From Pedococcus sp. 5OH_020 (GTDB lineage Bacteria > Actinomycetota > Actinomycetes > Actinomycetales > Dermatophilaceae): a stretch of DNA of 64,000 bases. Each line of letters starts with the position of its first letter. The stretch's first letter is position 1. The notes beneath the pieces are model-generated. The model saw only the letters and a list, made by a program, of their open reading frames with translations. It did no database searches and was not told the origin of the DNA. Of this stretch, positions 9,002 to 18,298 are shown one piece after another. The stretch is taken from contig NZ_JAPYZV010000001.1 in assembly GCF_027812955.1 (NCBI RefSeq), forward strand, positions 62,001 to 126,000, written 5' to 3'. Made by a program: the position numbers and the translations under genes.

Positions 9002-9472
9002 ATGGCCACGACCCACCTGCCCGTGGACGCCCGTCACCCTGGTGACCCGTCCGCACCAGCATCCCGAGTCCGCAGGGACGCGGCGTACCAGGCCTACGTG
9101 GTCCTGCGCAGCGCCTTCGTCGTCGCACCGGTGGTGTTCGGACTCGACAAGTTCCCCAACCTCCTCGTCCGCTGGGACCAGTACCTGGCGCCGGTGCTGG
9201 CCCGACCCCTTCCCGTGACCCCCCGCCACGCCATGTACGCCGTCGGAGTGGTCGAGGTCCTCGCCGGGGTGGTCGTCGCGCTGCACCCCCGGCTGGGTGC
9301 GGTGGTCGTGGCCGGCTGGCTGGGCGGCATCATCGTCAACCTGCTGCTCATCCCGGGCTTCTACGACGTGGCCCTGCGGGACTTCGGGCTGCTCCTGGCC
9401 GCGGTGGCCCTGCAACGCCTCGCCACCCGGTACGACGCCAGGCCGACGTGGTGGCCCCTGGCGAAGGCCTAG
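9002..9472 (+). CDS. DoxX-like integral membrane protein
   Basis: 156 residues from ATG 9002, preceded by GAGGAGGA at 8990-8997. Four hydrophobic segments are visible: around VLRSAFVVAPVVFGLDKF, AVGVVEVLAGVVVAL, VVVAGWLGGIIVNLLLI and FGLLLAAVALQRLA. Size and four-helix layout fit the DoxX/DoxD-like family of small respiratory-associated or redox membrane proteins, but I cannot identify a specific subfamily. It diverges from the sigma-factor unit and precedes the patatin gene by three bases, so the two are likely co-transcribed. Confidence 0.75.
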   Translation: MATTHLPVDARHPGDPSAPASRVRRDAAYQAYVVLRSAFVVAPVVFGLDKFPNLLVRWDQYLAPVLARPLPVTPRHAMYAVGVVEVLAGVVVALHPRLGAVVVAGWLGGIIVNLLLIPGFYDVALRDFGLLLAAVALQRLATRYDARPTWWPLAKA

Positions 9473-9475
9473 GCC

Positions 9476-10447
9476 ATGACGACGGCATTCGTCCTCACCG
9501 GGGGTGGCAGCCTGGGCGCAGTCCAGGTGGGCATGATGGCCGCTCTGCAGGAGCAGGGAGTCACGCCCGACGTGCTGGTCGGCACCTCTGTGGGCGCGGT
9601 GAACGCGGCCTACCTCGCGGGACCCGGGACCAGCGACGGACGGCTCGAGTCGCTGTCGCGGCTCTGGAACCGGATGCGGCGCCGGGACGTGTTCGCGCCG
9701 CATCCCCAGCGCTGGGTGGGTGCCGTGCTGGGCGCCGCGCCGTCACTGTTCACCGAAGACCCGTTGCGCCGGCTCCTGCAGGACAACCTCGGCTACGCCG
9801 AGCTCGAGCACGCCCGGCTCGAGGTACACGTGACGGCGGCCGACCTCGTGACCGGGGAGGCGGCCATCCTGAGTGCCGGCCCGGTCGTCACCGCGGTCCT
9901 CGCCAGCGCGGCCGTACCGGGGCTGTTGCCGGCCGTCACCCGAGACGGCAGGACCCTGGTCGATGGCGCCGTGGGTGACGTGGACGCGCTCCGCCACGCG
10001 GACGCCTGCGGCGTCGACGAGATGTACCTCCTGCCGGCCGGGTACCCGTGCGCCGGACCCGCTCCCGTGAGCGCGGCAGGCACCGCCCTGACGTCCCTCA
10101 GCCTCGTGCTGCACCACCAGCTGCTGCACCAGGTCCGGGAGTACCGGGGTCGGGCAGCGCTGCACGTGGTGCCGCCGTTGTGTCCGCTGGTGGTGTCTCC
10201 GGCGGACTTCAGCCACGCAGCCTCGCTCCAGAACCGCGCGCGGCACGCCACCCGCGGCTGGCTCACGCAGTCCGCAAGCCACGCTGCCGAGCCCGACGCC
10301 ACAGCCCTCGCCCTCCACCATCACGCCGGATGGGACCGGCCTCCGCAGACGGCATGGGCCCAGTCGCCGCAGACCGAAGGGCCCCAGTCCCCGCACACCG
10401 GCGACCCCGGTGCCCACCTGTCGACCCTGAAAGGCCTGACCGCATGA
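9476..10447 (+). CDS. Patatin-like phospholipase
   Basis: 323 residues. It has the glycine-rich oxyanion loop GGGSLG at residues 9-14, nucleophile Ser38 in GTSVG and the catalytic Asp163 in LVDGAVGD, the full Ser-Asp dyad of bacterial patatins (acyl hydrolases of phospholipids and other lipids). No signal peptide, so it is probably cytoplasmic or delivered to membranes from inside. The last 50 residues are Pro/Gln/Thr-rich with a QSPQT-type repeat. Its stop overlaps the folE start (ATGA). Confidence 0.9.
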   Translation: MTTAFVLTGGGSLGAVQVGMMAALQEQGVTPDVLVGTSVGAVNAAYLAGPGTSDGRLESLSRLWNRMRRRDVFAPHPQRWVGAVLGAAPSLFTEDPLRRLLQDNLGYAELEHARLEVHVTAADLVTGEAAILSAGPVVTAVLASAAVPGLLPAVTRDGRTLVDGAVGDVDALRHADACGVDEMYLLPAGYPCAGPAPVSAAGTALTSLSLVLHHQLLHQVREYRGRAALHVVPPLCPLVVSPADFSHAASLQNRARHATRGWLTQSASHAAEPDATALALHHHAGWDRPPQTAWAQSPQTEGPQSPHTGDPGAHLSTLKGLTA

Positions 10448-11190
10448 GCGCCAACCCCGCGACGTCCCCTGACCCGTCCGACCGACCCGCGCCTGCCTCC
10501 GTACCTTCGGGTGACTCTGTAGCCCGGCATTCGTCCGTCGCCCAGCGTCCGTCCGTCGCCCAGCGTCCGTCCGTCGCCCAGCGTCCGTCCGTCGCCCAGC
10601 GTCCGTCCTGGGCTGGCCCCAGCGCCGTCGCGGACCCCGACCTGGACGCGGCAACCCGGGGCGCTCACGCCCTGCTGGAGGGCCTGGGGGTCGACCTGGC
10701 CGGTGAGTCGCTGCAGCGCACCCCGGAGCGGATGGCCGCCGCACTGGCCGAGCTGATGACACCGCGGCCGTTCCAGCTGACCACCTTCCCCAACGATGGC
10801 GGCTACGACGAGCTGATCGTCGCCCGCAGCCTCCCGGTCCGCTCGCTGTGCGAGCACCACATGCTGCCGTTCATCGGGAGCGCCCACGTCGGCTACCTGC
10901 CTGGCGAACGGATCCTGGGCCTGTCCAAGCTGGCCCGGGTCGTCGAGCACTTCTCTCGCCGTCCGCAGGTGCAGGAACGCCTCACCGTGCAGGTCGCGCA
11001 CTGGCTCACCGGGCAGCTGGCTCCTGCTGGCGTGGGGGTGGTCATCGAGGCGGAGCACCTGTGCATGACCCTGCGGGGCGTCCAGGCCCCGGGGACGACG
11101 ACAGTGACCTCGAGCCTGACCGGCGTACTGCGCGACGACCCGCGCTCCCGGGCGGAGTTCCTCGCCCTGACCCAGCCCCGCAGCAGCTGA
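10444..11190 (+). CDS. folE: GTP cyclohydrolase I
   Basis: 248 residues from ATG 10444. The zinc and active-site motif SLCEHHMLPFIG (Cys136 and His139) and the second zinc Cys in EAEHLCMTLRGVQ are intact, so it should convert GTP to 7,8-dihydroneopterin triphosphate. The first 60 residues are not part of the enzyme fold and carry the six-residue repeat RPSVAQ. The genes around it are a patatin, an FAD reductase and PEP synthase, not folate genes, so this may be an additional or specialised copy. It is translationally coupled to the patatin gene. Confidence 0.93.
   Translation: MSANPATSPDPSDRPAPASVPSGDSVARHSSVAQRPSVAQRPSVAQRPSVAQRPSWAGPSAVADPDLDAATRGAHALLEGLGVDLAGESLQRTPERMAAALAELMTPRPFQLTTFPNDGGYDELIVARSLPVRSLCEHHMLPFIGSAHVGYLPGERILGLSKLARVVEHFSRRPQVQERLTVQVAHWLTGQLAPAGVGVVIEAEHLCMTLRGVQAPGTTTVTSSLTGVLRDDPRSRAEFLALTQPRSS
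10528..10608 (+). repeat. 18-bp tandem repeat inside folE
   Basis: Unit CGTCCGTCCGTCGCCCAG, with three exact copies at 10546-10599 plus near-copies at both ends. It keeps frame and encodes RPSVAQ repeats in the disordered N-terminal extension of FolE. Confidence 0.95.
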
Positions 11191-11218
11191 GCTGCCACCG
11201 TTTCGGAGGAGAGACCCC

Positions 11219-12469
11219 ATGGGCACACCGACTGCCGTCATCGTCGGTGCCGGACTGGCCGGCGCCAAGACCGCGGAGGCGCTGCGGGACCACGGCTTCG
11301 ACGGCCGGATCCGGTTACTGGGACAGGAGCCGCACCGGCCGTACGAGCGACCGCCGCTGTCCAAGCAGAACCTCACCGCCGGGCACGTCGAGGACGGGCT
11401 CTACGTCCACCCGACCGGGTGGTACGCGGAGCACGACGTGGACCTGCGCACCGGCTGCCGGGTCGAGCGCATCGACCTGCGCGCCAGGGAGCTGGGCACG
11501 TCCGCCGGGCAGCTGGGCTGGGACGTGCTGGTCCTCGCCACAGGCTCCAGCCCCAGGCGTATCGCCATCCCGGGCTCTGACCTCAGCGGTGTGCACTACC
11601 TGCGCACGCTGGAGGACAGCAACGCCCTCCATGCGCGCCTGCAACGGCGTCCGGACGTCGTGATCGTCGGCGGGGGCTGGGTCGGCCTGGAGGTTGCCGC
11701 GGCGGCAGCCACGACTGGCGCCTCGGTCACCGTCCTCGAGCAGGCGCGGCTACCGATGGAGGCCATCCTGGGCGAGCGCCTGGCGAGGTTCCTCGTCGCA
11801 GCCCACCGCGGCCACGGAGTGCAGGTCCGCAGCGCCGCGAAGGTCGCTGCCTTCACCAGCAACGGCCGGCGGCAGGTGAGCGGGGTACGGCTGGCCGACG
11901 GCACGGTGCTGCAGGCGGACCTCGTCGTCGTGGGGATCGGCGCCGTCCCGCAGACGGAGCTGGCCGCCGCGGCGGGCCTCGCGGTGGACAACGGGGTCGT
12001 CGTGGACGACCACCTGCGCACCGGCCATCCCGACGTCTACGCGGTGGGGGACCTTGCGAACGCCTACCACCCGACGCTGAAGCGCCGCCTCCGCGTCGAG
12101 CACTGGGCCAACGCGCTGAACCAGCCCCAGACGGTGGGGGCCGCCGTGACGGGCCAGGACGAGCCGTACGACCGCCTGCCCTACTTCTTCAGCGACCAGT
12201 ACGACCTCGGCCTGGAGTACATGGGTCACCTCGACCCGTCCCTGCCGCATGACGTCGTCGTGCGCGGGGACGAGCAGACGGGCACCTTCCTCGGCTTCTG
12301 GGTCCAGCGCGGGCGCCTCGCGGCCGGGCTCGCCGTGAACAGCTGGGGCGCCCTGGACGAGGTGGAGCCCCTGATCCGTTCGGGACGGCAGGTGAGCCTC
12401 GCGGAGCTGGCCGACCCTGACGTGCCCCTCGGCCAGCTCGGCCGACGGCCGGTTCGCCGGGCCGGCTGA
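11219..12469 (+). CDS. FAD/NAD(P)-dependent oxidoreductase, ferredoxin-reductase type
   Basis: 416 residues; ATG 11219 follows GGAGGAGA. The FAD motif is AVIVGAGLAGAKTAEALR at the N-terminus and the NAD(P) motif VVIVGGGWVGLEVAAAA is near residue 145. DVYAVGDLANAYH near 275 is the second FAD-contact motif, followed by a C-terminal reductase domain. The order and the RPPLSK motif match reductases of bacterial oxygenase systems (rubredoxin or putidaredoxin reductase-like). No ferredoxin or oxygenase gene is adjacent, so the electron acceptor is unknown. Confidence 0.9.
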   Translation: MGTPTAVIVGAGLAGAKTAEALRDHGFDGRIRLLGQEPHRPYERPPLSKQNLTAGHVEDGLYVHPTGWYAEHDVDLRTGCRVERIDLRARELGTSAGQLGWDVLVLATGSSPRRIAIPGSDLSGVHYLRTLEDSNALHARLQRRPDVVIVGGGWVGLEVAAAAATTGASVTVLEQARLPMEAILGERLARFLVAAHRGHGVQVRSAAKVAAFTSNGRRQVSGVRLADGTVLQADLVVVGIGAVPQTELAAAAGLAVDNGVVVDDHLRTGHPDVYAVGDLANAYHPTLKRRLRVEHWANALNQPQTVGAAVTGQDEPYDRLPYFFSDQYDLGLEYMGHLDPSLPHDVVVRGDEQTGTFLGFWVQRGRLAAGLAVNSWGALDEVEPLIRSGRQVSLAELADPDVPLGQLGRRPVRRAG

Positions 12470-12555
12470 GAGCAGGCGTCCAGGATCCCAAACGTGGGCA
12501 GACTCGCCGCGCCGTGCCGCGGGTGTGCCAGAGTGCGCGTGTGGAGGCCACCTCG

Positions 12556-13374
12556 ATGCCGGCGCCGACGCCGGTGTTCTTCCTCGCCGGCGGGACCGGC
12601 ATCTCGGCGGAGACCCTCGGCAACATGATGTTGCAGCAGTTCCCCACCGTGACGTTCGTGCGCCGCAAGATCCCGTTCATCACCAGCATCGACCGGGCCC
12701 GTCAGGTGGTGCTGGAGCTCGACGCAGCGATGACCGACTCGGTGACCCCTCTCGTCTTCTCCACGGTCTCCGACCAGGAGATCCGGGCCGAGCTGCAGAA
12801 GACGGCGTGCGCCTTCATCGACCTGTTCGGCTCCCATCTGGACACGGTGGAGCGGGTGCTGCACGTCAACGCGGCGCACGACGTCGGTGCCCTGCACGGC
12901 GTCGGTGACCTGCGTCGTTACGAGGCACGCATGAAGGCCGTCGAGTTCGCCATGGAGCACGACGACGGGCAGAGCCTGCGCAACCTGGAGAACGCCGACC
13001 TGATCCTCGTCGCGCCATCCCGCTGTGGGAAGACGCCGACCTCCATGTACCTCGCGCTCCAGCACGGGATCAAGGTGGCGAACTACCCGCTGGTCGAGGA
13101 GGACTTCCAGACCAGCGACCTGCCGCGCCCGGTCCGGCCGTATGGCGCCAAGTGCTTCGGGCTGCTCTCCACGGCCGCCCGCCTGAGCCAGGTGCGCGGC
13201 GAACGCCGCCCCGGGTCGCGCTACGCGGCCCTCTCGCAGTGCAGCTACGAGCTGCGCCGAGCCGAGGCGCTGTACCGCGCCCACCGGATCCCCTCGATCA
13301 ACTCGGCCGCGATGTCGGTGGAGGAGATCGCGGCCGTCATCATGCAGACCCTGCGACTCAACGGTGTCGGGTGA
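12556..13374 (+). CDS. ppsR: PEP synthase regulatory protein (kinase/pyrophosphorylase)
   Basis: 272 residues from ATG 12556, favoured over GTG 12541 because GGAGG at 12543-12547 lies eight bases before it. The nucleotide-binding motif [15 protein letters not shown] and the N-terminal [19 protein letters not shown] match the DUF299/PSRP family. These proteins phosphorylate PEP synthase with ADP on a threonine to inactivate it and remove the phosphate by phosphorolysis. The length is close to the E. coli protein. The target enzyme is encoded 29 bp downstream, which makes the assignment firm. Confidence 0.93.
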   Translation: MPAPTPVFFLAGGTGISAETLGNMMLQQFPTVTFVRRKIPFITSIDRARQVVLELDAAMTDSVTPLVFSTVSDQEIRAELQKTACAFIDLFGSHLDTVERVLHVNAAHDVGALHGVGDLRRYEARMKAVEFAMEHDDGQSLRNLENADLILVAPSRCGKTPTSMYLALQHGIKVANYPLVEEDFQTSDLPRPVRPYGAKCFGLLSTAARLSQVRGERRPGSRYAALSQCSYELRRAEALYRAHRIPSINSAAMSVEEIAAVIMQTLRLNGVG

Positions 13375-13403
13375 GGACGCCCGCCGTGACGAAAGGACAC
13401 TCC

Positions 13404-15776
13404 GTGAGCACGAACATCAGGTGGTTCTCAGAGCTCGGGCTGGGCGACGTCGAGTCGGTGGGAGGCAAGAACTCCTCGCTCGGCGAGATGGTGCAGTCCC
13501 TGGCGGAGGCGGGGGTCCGGGTCCCAGACGGGTTCGCCACCACGGCGGACGCCTACCGACGGTTCCTGCTGCACGACGGTCTGGTCGACCGGGTCAACGG
13601 GTTGCTCGAAGGGCTCGACGTCGACGACGTCCGGCGGCTCTCGGAGGTCGGCACGCAGATCCGTGACGCCGTCGAGGCGCAGGCCTTCCCGCCGGACCTC
13701 GAGGCGGACATCCGGTCGGCCTACGGGAAGCTCGTCGGGGACCAGGGCGAGGAGGCGAGCTTCGCCGTCCGCTCCAGCGCCACCGCAGAGGACCTGCCGG
13801 AAGCCTCCTTCGCCGGACAGCAGGAGACGTTCCTCAACATCCGGGGCATCGACAGCGTGCTCCAGGCCATCAAGCTCGTGTTCGCCTCCCTGTACAACGA
13901 CCGCGCCATCGCCTACCGGGTCCACCACAGCTTCGACCACGCAGCCGTGGCCCTGTCCGCCGGGGTGCAGCGCATGGTCCGCTCGGACATCGGCGCCTCG
14001 GGCGTGATGTTCACCATCGACACCGAGTCCGGCTTCCCCGAGGCGGTGTTCATCACGAGCAGCTACGGCCTCGGCGAAGCGGTCGTCCAGGGAGCCGTGA
14101 ACCCCGACGAGTTCTACGTCTACAAGCCGGCCCTGCGCGAGGGCCGGCCCGCCATCCTCAAGCGTGGGGTGGGCGGCAAGGCGACGAAGATGGTCTACAC
14201 GCAGGACGCGTCGGTGGGCCGCACGGTCGAGTTCGTGCCGGTCCAGGAGTCGGAGCGGGGCCGGCTCAGCCTGACCGACGCCGAGGTGACCGAGCTCGCA
14301 CGCCACGCCGTCAAGATCGAGGAGCACTACGGCCGCCCCATGGACATCGAGTGGGGCAAGGACGGCGTCGACGGTGGGCTCTACATCCTGCAGGCCCGTC
14401 CGGAGACCGTGAAGTCGCGGCAGAGCGGCTCGACGATGCAGCGGTTCCGCATGGAGGAGCGGGGGCCGGTGGTCGTCGAGGGCCGGGCGATCGGGCAGAA
14501 GGTCGGCGCGGGAGCCGTCCGCCTGATGAGGTCGATCGAGTCGATGCACGAGTTCCAGCCCGGAGAGGTGCTCGTCGCCGACATGACGGACCCCGACTGG
14601 GAGCCGATCATGAAGCGCGCCAGCGCCATCGTCACCAACCGCGGCGGCCGCACCTGCCATGCGGCCATCATCGCCCGCGAGCTCGGCATCCCGGCCGTCG
14701 TGGGCACCGGAGCGGCTACCACGCAGCTCGCTGACGGGCAGGACGTGACGGTCTCCTGCGCCGAGGGCGACACGGGCTTCGTCTACGACGGCAAGCGGGC
14801 CTTCTCCGTGACCGAGACCGCGCTGGAGGACATGCCCGACGTGCCGGTGAAGATCATGATGAACGTCGGCACGCCGGAGCAGGCCTTCGAGTTCTCCCGG
14901 CTCCCGCACCGTGGCGTCGGGCTCGCCCGCCTTGAGTTCATCATCAACCGGCAGATCGGCATCCATCCCCGGGCACTGCTCGAGCTCGACGACCAGGAGC
15001 CCGCGATCCGCTCGGAGATCGAGGGCCTCATCGCCGCGTACGACGGTCCGCGCGCCTTCTTCGTGCAGCGGGTGGCCGAGGGGATCGCCATGCTGGCGGC
15101 CGCCTTCGCGCCCGAGCCGGTGATCGTGCGGATGTCCGACTTCAAGTCCAACGAGTATGCCGGGCTGCTCGGTGGCGAGCGCTACGAGCCGCACGAGGAG
15201 AACCCCATGATCGGCTACCGCGGCGCCTCGCGGTACCTCTCGGACGACTTCGCCGAGTGCTTCGCCATGGAGTGCGAAGCGCTGCGGCTCGTGCGCGACG
15301 ACATGGGCCTGACCAACGTCAAGGTGATGATCCCGTTCGTCCGGACCGTGACAGAGGCCAAAGGGGTCATCGACCTCCTGGCCCAGAACGGCCTGCGCCG
15401 TGGGGAGAACGACCTCCAGGTCGTCATGATGTGCGAGGTCCCCTCGAACGCCATCAACGCCGAGGAGTTCCTGGAGCACTTCGACGGGTTCTCCATCGGT
15501 TCCAACGACCTCACGCAGCTGACCTTGGGCCTTGACCGGGACTCCGCGCTCGTCGCAGGGTCCTTCGACGAGCGGGACCCCGCCGTGAAGAAGCTGCTGT
15601 CCATGGCGATCACGGCGTGCCGTGAGCGAGGGAAGTACGTCGGGATCTGCGGGCAGGGGCCCTCGGACCACCCGGACCTCGCCGACTGGCTCATGGACCA
15701 GGGAATCGAGTCGATGTCCCTCAACCCCGACACCGTCGTCGAGACCTGGCTGCGGCTGGCCCGCCGCACCCGGTAG
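13404..15776 (+). CDS. ppsA: Phosphoenolpyruvate synthase
   Basis: 790 residues from GTG 13404, with AAAGGA six bases upstream. The N-terminal ATP-grasp domain runs to about residue 350. The swivelling phosphohistidine domain has His419 in [13 protein letters not shown], and the C-terminal PEP-binding TIM barrel ends with the family motif [18 protein letters not shown]. It converts pyruvate and ATP to PEP, AMP and phosphate, feeding gluconeogenesis. Length matches E. coli PpsA. Its regulator PpsR is directly upstream. Confidence 0.96.
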   Translation: MSTNIRWFSELGLGDVESVGGKNSSLGEMVQSLAEAGVRVPDGFATTADAYRRFLLHDGLVDRVNGLLEGLDVDDVRRLSEVGTQIRDAVEAQAFPPDLEADIRSAYGKLVGDQGEEASFAVRSSATAEDLPEASFAGQQETFLNIRGIDSVLQAIKLVFASLYNDRAIAYRVHHSFDHAAVALSAGVQRMVRSDIGASGVMFTIDTESGFPEAVFITSSYGLGEAVVQGAVNPDEFYVYKPALREGRPAILKRGVGGKATKMVYTQDASVGRTVEFVPVQESERGRLSLTDAEVTELARHAVKIEEHYGRPMDIEWGKDGVDGGLYILQARPETVKSRQSGSTMQRFRMEERGPVVVEGRAIGQKVGAGAVRLMRSIESMHEFQPGEVLVADMTDPDWEPIMKRASAIVTNRGGRTCHAAIIARELGIPAVVGTGAATTQLADGQDVTVSCAEGDTGFVYDGKRAFSVTETALEDMPDVPVKIMMNVGTPEQAFEFSRLPHRGVGLARLEFIINRQIGIHPRALLELDDQEPAIRSEIEGLIAAYDGPRAFFVQRVAEGIAMLAAAFAPEPVIVRMSDFKSNEYAGLLGGERYEPHEENPMIGYRGASRYLSDDFAECFAMECEALRLVRDDMGLTNVKVMIPFVRTVTEAKGVIDLLAQNGLRRGENDLQVVMMCEVPSNAINAEEFLEHFDGFSIGSNDLTQLTLGLDRDSALVAGSFDERDPAVKKLLSMAITACRERGKYVGICGQGPSDHPDLADWLMDQGIESMSLNPDTVVETWLRLARRTR

Positions 15777-15871
15777 CGCCGCCAGCGGCCTCCTTCGGGT
15801 CGGCGGTTGTCCTCCCGGCGATCGGGGTACTGACCCTGCGCCGCTGCGACTGCTGACCGGAGGAGGGCGAC

Positions 15872-17482
15872 GTGACGTCGGTGCACGCTCTCCTGTCCCG
15901 CCTCGCGGACCTGCGGGTGCTCGTCCTCGGTGACGCGGTGCTCGACCTCTGGACGTACGGCTCCTCGCAGCGGCTCGCGCGCGAAGCCCCGGTCCCGGTG
16001 CTCGACGTGTGCCAGGCGGACCAGGCCCCGGGCGCCGCGGCGAACTGCGCAGCCAACGCGGCGGCTCTGGGCTGCGAGGTCGACTACGTCGGCATCGTCG
16101 GTTCCGACGACACCGGACAGCGGCTGCGAACAGCGCTCCAGGCGCGCGGCGTGGACCCTGGGCTGCTGGTGCAGGACCCTCTGGGCGCAACACCGGCCAA
16201 GCATCGGCTGGTCTGCGACGGGCAGGTCGTGGCGCGTTTCGACACCGGTCTGCCCGGCCGGTGGTCGAGCGAGGCCCTGGAGGCGCTGCGAGACCGGGTA
16301 CTGCGGCACCTCGACCTGGCGGACGTGGTCGTCGCCGCGGACTACGGCAACGGCACGCTCACCTCCCCACTGATCGAGGACCTGGGCCGGGCGCGAGCCC
16401 GGCTCCGGGGGCCACTGGTGGTGGACGGGCACCGGTTCGCCCGCTGGCGTGGTTGCCGGCCCACGGCTATGACGCCCAGTGCGAGCGAGGTGCTCGCCGA
16501 GTGGGGGGAGCTGTTCGCTGCCGATGCCGATGCCGATGCCGATGCCGATGCAGGTGCACGTCCAGGTGCACGCGGACGTGACGGTGACGGTGCCGCTCCT
16601 GACCCGCTGGGCGCCATCGCACAGCGCTCCCAGCAGCTGCTCCAGCACAGTGGCAGCGAGCTGCTGCTGACGACCTTCGACTCGCGAGGCACGCTGCTGG
16701 TGCAGCGAGGACGCGCTCCGCATCGGACCACCGGGCTGGCCGTGGCCAACGCACAGGCCTGCGGTGCCGGCGACACGCTGACCACGGCCTTCGCCGTCGC
16801 CCTGGCGGCTGGAGCAAGCCCGGCGCAGGCGGCTGACCTCGCCCAGGAGGCCGCCAGTATCGTAGTCGTCGAGCCCGGCACCTCCTGCTGCTCGGTCCGG
16901 GAGCTGAAGGCTCGCCTCGAGCGTCGGGCGCACGTGGCCGACGGGAGCATCTCGGCAGGTGAGCTGGAGGACGCCGTCCGGGCGCATCGCGCCGCCGGGC
17001 GGCGCATCGCCTTCACCAACGGCTGTTTCGACGTGCTCCACGCCGGGCACGTCGCCTACCTCAGGCAGGCCCGCGCCCTCGGGGACGTCCTCGTGGTCGC
17101 GGTCAACAGCGACGCCAGCGTGGCGCGGCTGAAAGGTCCGGGCCGGCCCATCGTCCCGGAGTCGGAGCGTGCCGCTCTGCTTGCAGCGCTGCGTCCGGTC
17201 GACCACGTCGTGCTCTTCGACGAGGAGACGCCCGAACGGCTGCTCGAGCTCGTCCGTCCCGACGTGTACGTCAAAGGTGGCGACTACACGCCCGAGATGC
17301 TGCCCGAGACCGCCGTCGTCGAACGCCTCGGCGGCGAGGTCGTGATGGTCGACTACGTCGACGGTCACTCCACGACGGAGCTCGTCGAGCGCATCCGGGC
17401 TCGTGACGACCGCCCGCAGCACGTGCCGTCGAGCCGCAACAGACCGGCCGAGGGGTCGGTACCCGGCGACCGGTGGGCGTGA
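15872..17482 (+). CDS. hldE: Bifunctional heptose-7-phosphate kinase / heptose-1-phosphate adenylyltransferase
   Basis: 536 residues from GTG 15872 after GGAGGAGGG. The N-terminal PfkB kinase domain (1-345) has the anion-hole motif ACGAGDT with the catalytic Asp at 301. The C-terminal nucleotidyltransferase domain (375-510) starts FTNGCFDVLHAGH and contains the ribokinase-independent motif YVKGGDYTPE. HldE makes ADP-heptose from D-glycero-D-manno-heptose 7-phosphate, with a GmhB phosphatase acting between its two steps. Neither GmhA nor GmhB is in the window. An ADADADADADA insertion (about residues 217-227) interrupts the kinase domain. Two glycosyltransferases follow in overlapping reading frames. 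Confidence 0.92.
   Translation: MTSVHALLSRLADLRVLVLGDAVLDLWTYGSSQRLAREAPVPVLDVCQADQAPGAAANCAANAAALGCEVDYVGIVGSDDTGQRLRTALQARGVDPGLLVQDPLGATPAKHRLVCDGQVVARFDTGLPGRWSSEALEALRDRVLRHLDLADVVVAADYGNGTLTSPLIEDLGRARARLRGPLVVDGHRFARWRGCRPTAMTPSASEVLAEWGELFAADADADADADAGARPGARGRDGDGAAPDPLGAIAQRSQQLLQHSGSELLLTTFDSRGTLLVQRGRAPHRTTGLAVANAQACGAGDTLTTAFAVALAAGASPAQAADLAQEAASIVVVEPGTSCCSVRELKARLERRAHVADGSISAGELEDAVRAHRAAGRRIAFTNGCFDVLHAGHVAYLRQARALGDVLVVAVNSDASVARLKGPGRPIVPESERAALLAALRPVDHVVLFDEETPERLLELVRPDVYVKGGDYTPEMLPETAVVERLGGEVVMVDYVDGHSTTELVERIRARDDRPQHVPSSRNRPAEGSVPGDRWA
16521..16550 (+). repeat. CCGATG hexamer repeated five times in hldE
   Basis: Five exact copies of CCGATG encode the Ala-Asp run in the kinase domain of HldE. 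A gain or loss of units would keep frame. Confidence 0.95.
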
Positions 17483-18288
17483 CGCGCGTGGAGGTCGACG
17501 TGCTCGTGCCCACGTTCCAGCGTCCGGATGCCTTGGCCGTCACGCTGGCCGGTCTGGCAGCGCAGACGTGCCGCTCGTTCCGGGTGGTGGTCAGCGACCA
17601 GACTGCTGACCCGGTGGCCACGGTCCCACTCGTCGCGGCGACGACGCGGATCCTCGAACAGCACGGCATACCGGTGGAGCACCACCACCACGCGCCGCCC
17701 CGCGGCCTTGCCGAGAACCGCCAGCACCTGCTGTCGCTGGCTCGGGCACCGCACGTCCTGTTCCTGGACGACGACGTCTGGCTGGAGCCCTGGGCAGTGG
17801 AACGGCTCCTCGAGGCCATCGCCGCGCTGAGATGCGGCTTCGTCGGCTTCGCGGTCCAGGGGCTGTCCTACCGCGACGACCACCGTCCCGCCGAGCTGGA
17901 GCCGTTCGAGGAGTGGGTGGGCGGCGTGCGTCCTGAGCGCGTGCGCCGCGGCGGCCCGAAGTGGCAGCGGTTCACCTTGCACAACGCCGCCAACCCGACG
18001 CACCTCGGCGAGCGCCTCGGGCTGCGGCCGGGGGAGTGGCGCGCCTACAAGGTCGCCTGGGTCGGCGCCTGCGTCCTCTACCGCCGAGACGCCCTGGCCG
18101 ACGCGGGGGGCTTCTCGTTCTGGAAGGACCTGCCCCGCGAGCACGTGGGCGAAGACGTCGTGGCGCAGCTCCGGGTGATGGAGCGGCACGGCGGGGCCGG
18201 CCTCCTGCCCAGTGGCGCGGTCCATCTCGAGCTGCCCACGACGGTCCCGCAGCGCGACGTCAACTGCTACGACGCCGTCGGCCTATGA
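17473..18288 (+). CDS. Glycosyltransferase family 2
   Basis: 271 residues. Start GTG 17473 is used; GTG 17479, which overlaps the hldE stop as GTGA, is equally possible. The GT-A fold is visible: VDVLVPTFQRPDAL at the N-terminus, the metal-binding DDD in HVLFLDDDVWLEPW near residue 100, and the acceptor-side motif HVGEDVV near 237. No membrane segment. With HldE before it and a GT9 enzyme after it, it probably adds a sugar to a heptose-containing glycan (inference). Confidence 0.88.
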   Translation: MGVTRVEVDVLVPTFQRPDALAVTLAGLAAQTCRSFRVVVSDQTADPVATVPLVAATTRILEQHGIPVEHHHHAPPRGLAENRQHLLSLARAPHVLFLDDDVWLEPWAVERLLEAIAALRCGFVGFAVQGLSYRDDHRPAELEPFEEWVGGVRPERVRRGGPKWQRFTLHNAANPTHLGERLGLRPGEWRAYKVAWVGACVLYRRDALADAGGFSFWKDLPREHVGEDVVAQLRVMERHGGAGLLPSGAVHLELPTTVPQRDVNCYDAVGL

Positions 18289-18298
18289 GGACCGGCCT

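Noticed and set aside
12541-12555. GTG 12541 as the ppsR start
   Set aside because: It would place the GGAGG motif inside the gene. ATG 12556 has that motif at proper spacing and gives the usual family length.
13428-16193. Minus-strand open frame of 921 codons opposite ppsA
   Set aside because: Antisense shadow of PEP synthase; composition is unlike real proteins here, with no motifs or Shine-Dalgarno.
16521-16550. CRISPR or regulatory reading of the CCGATG repeats
   Set aside because: No spacers. The run is a simple in-frame microsatellite inside hldE.
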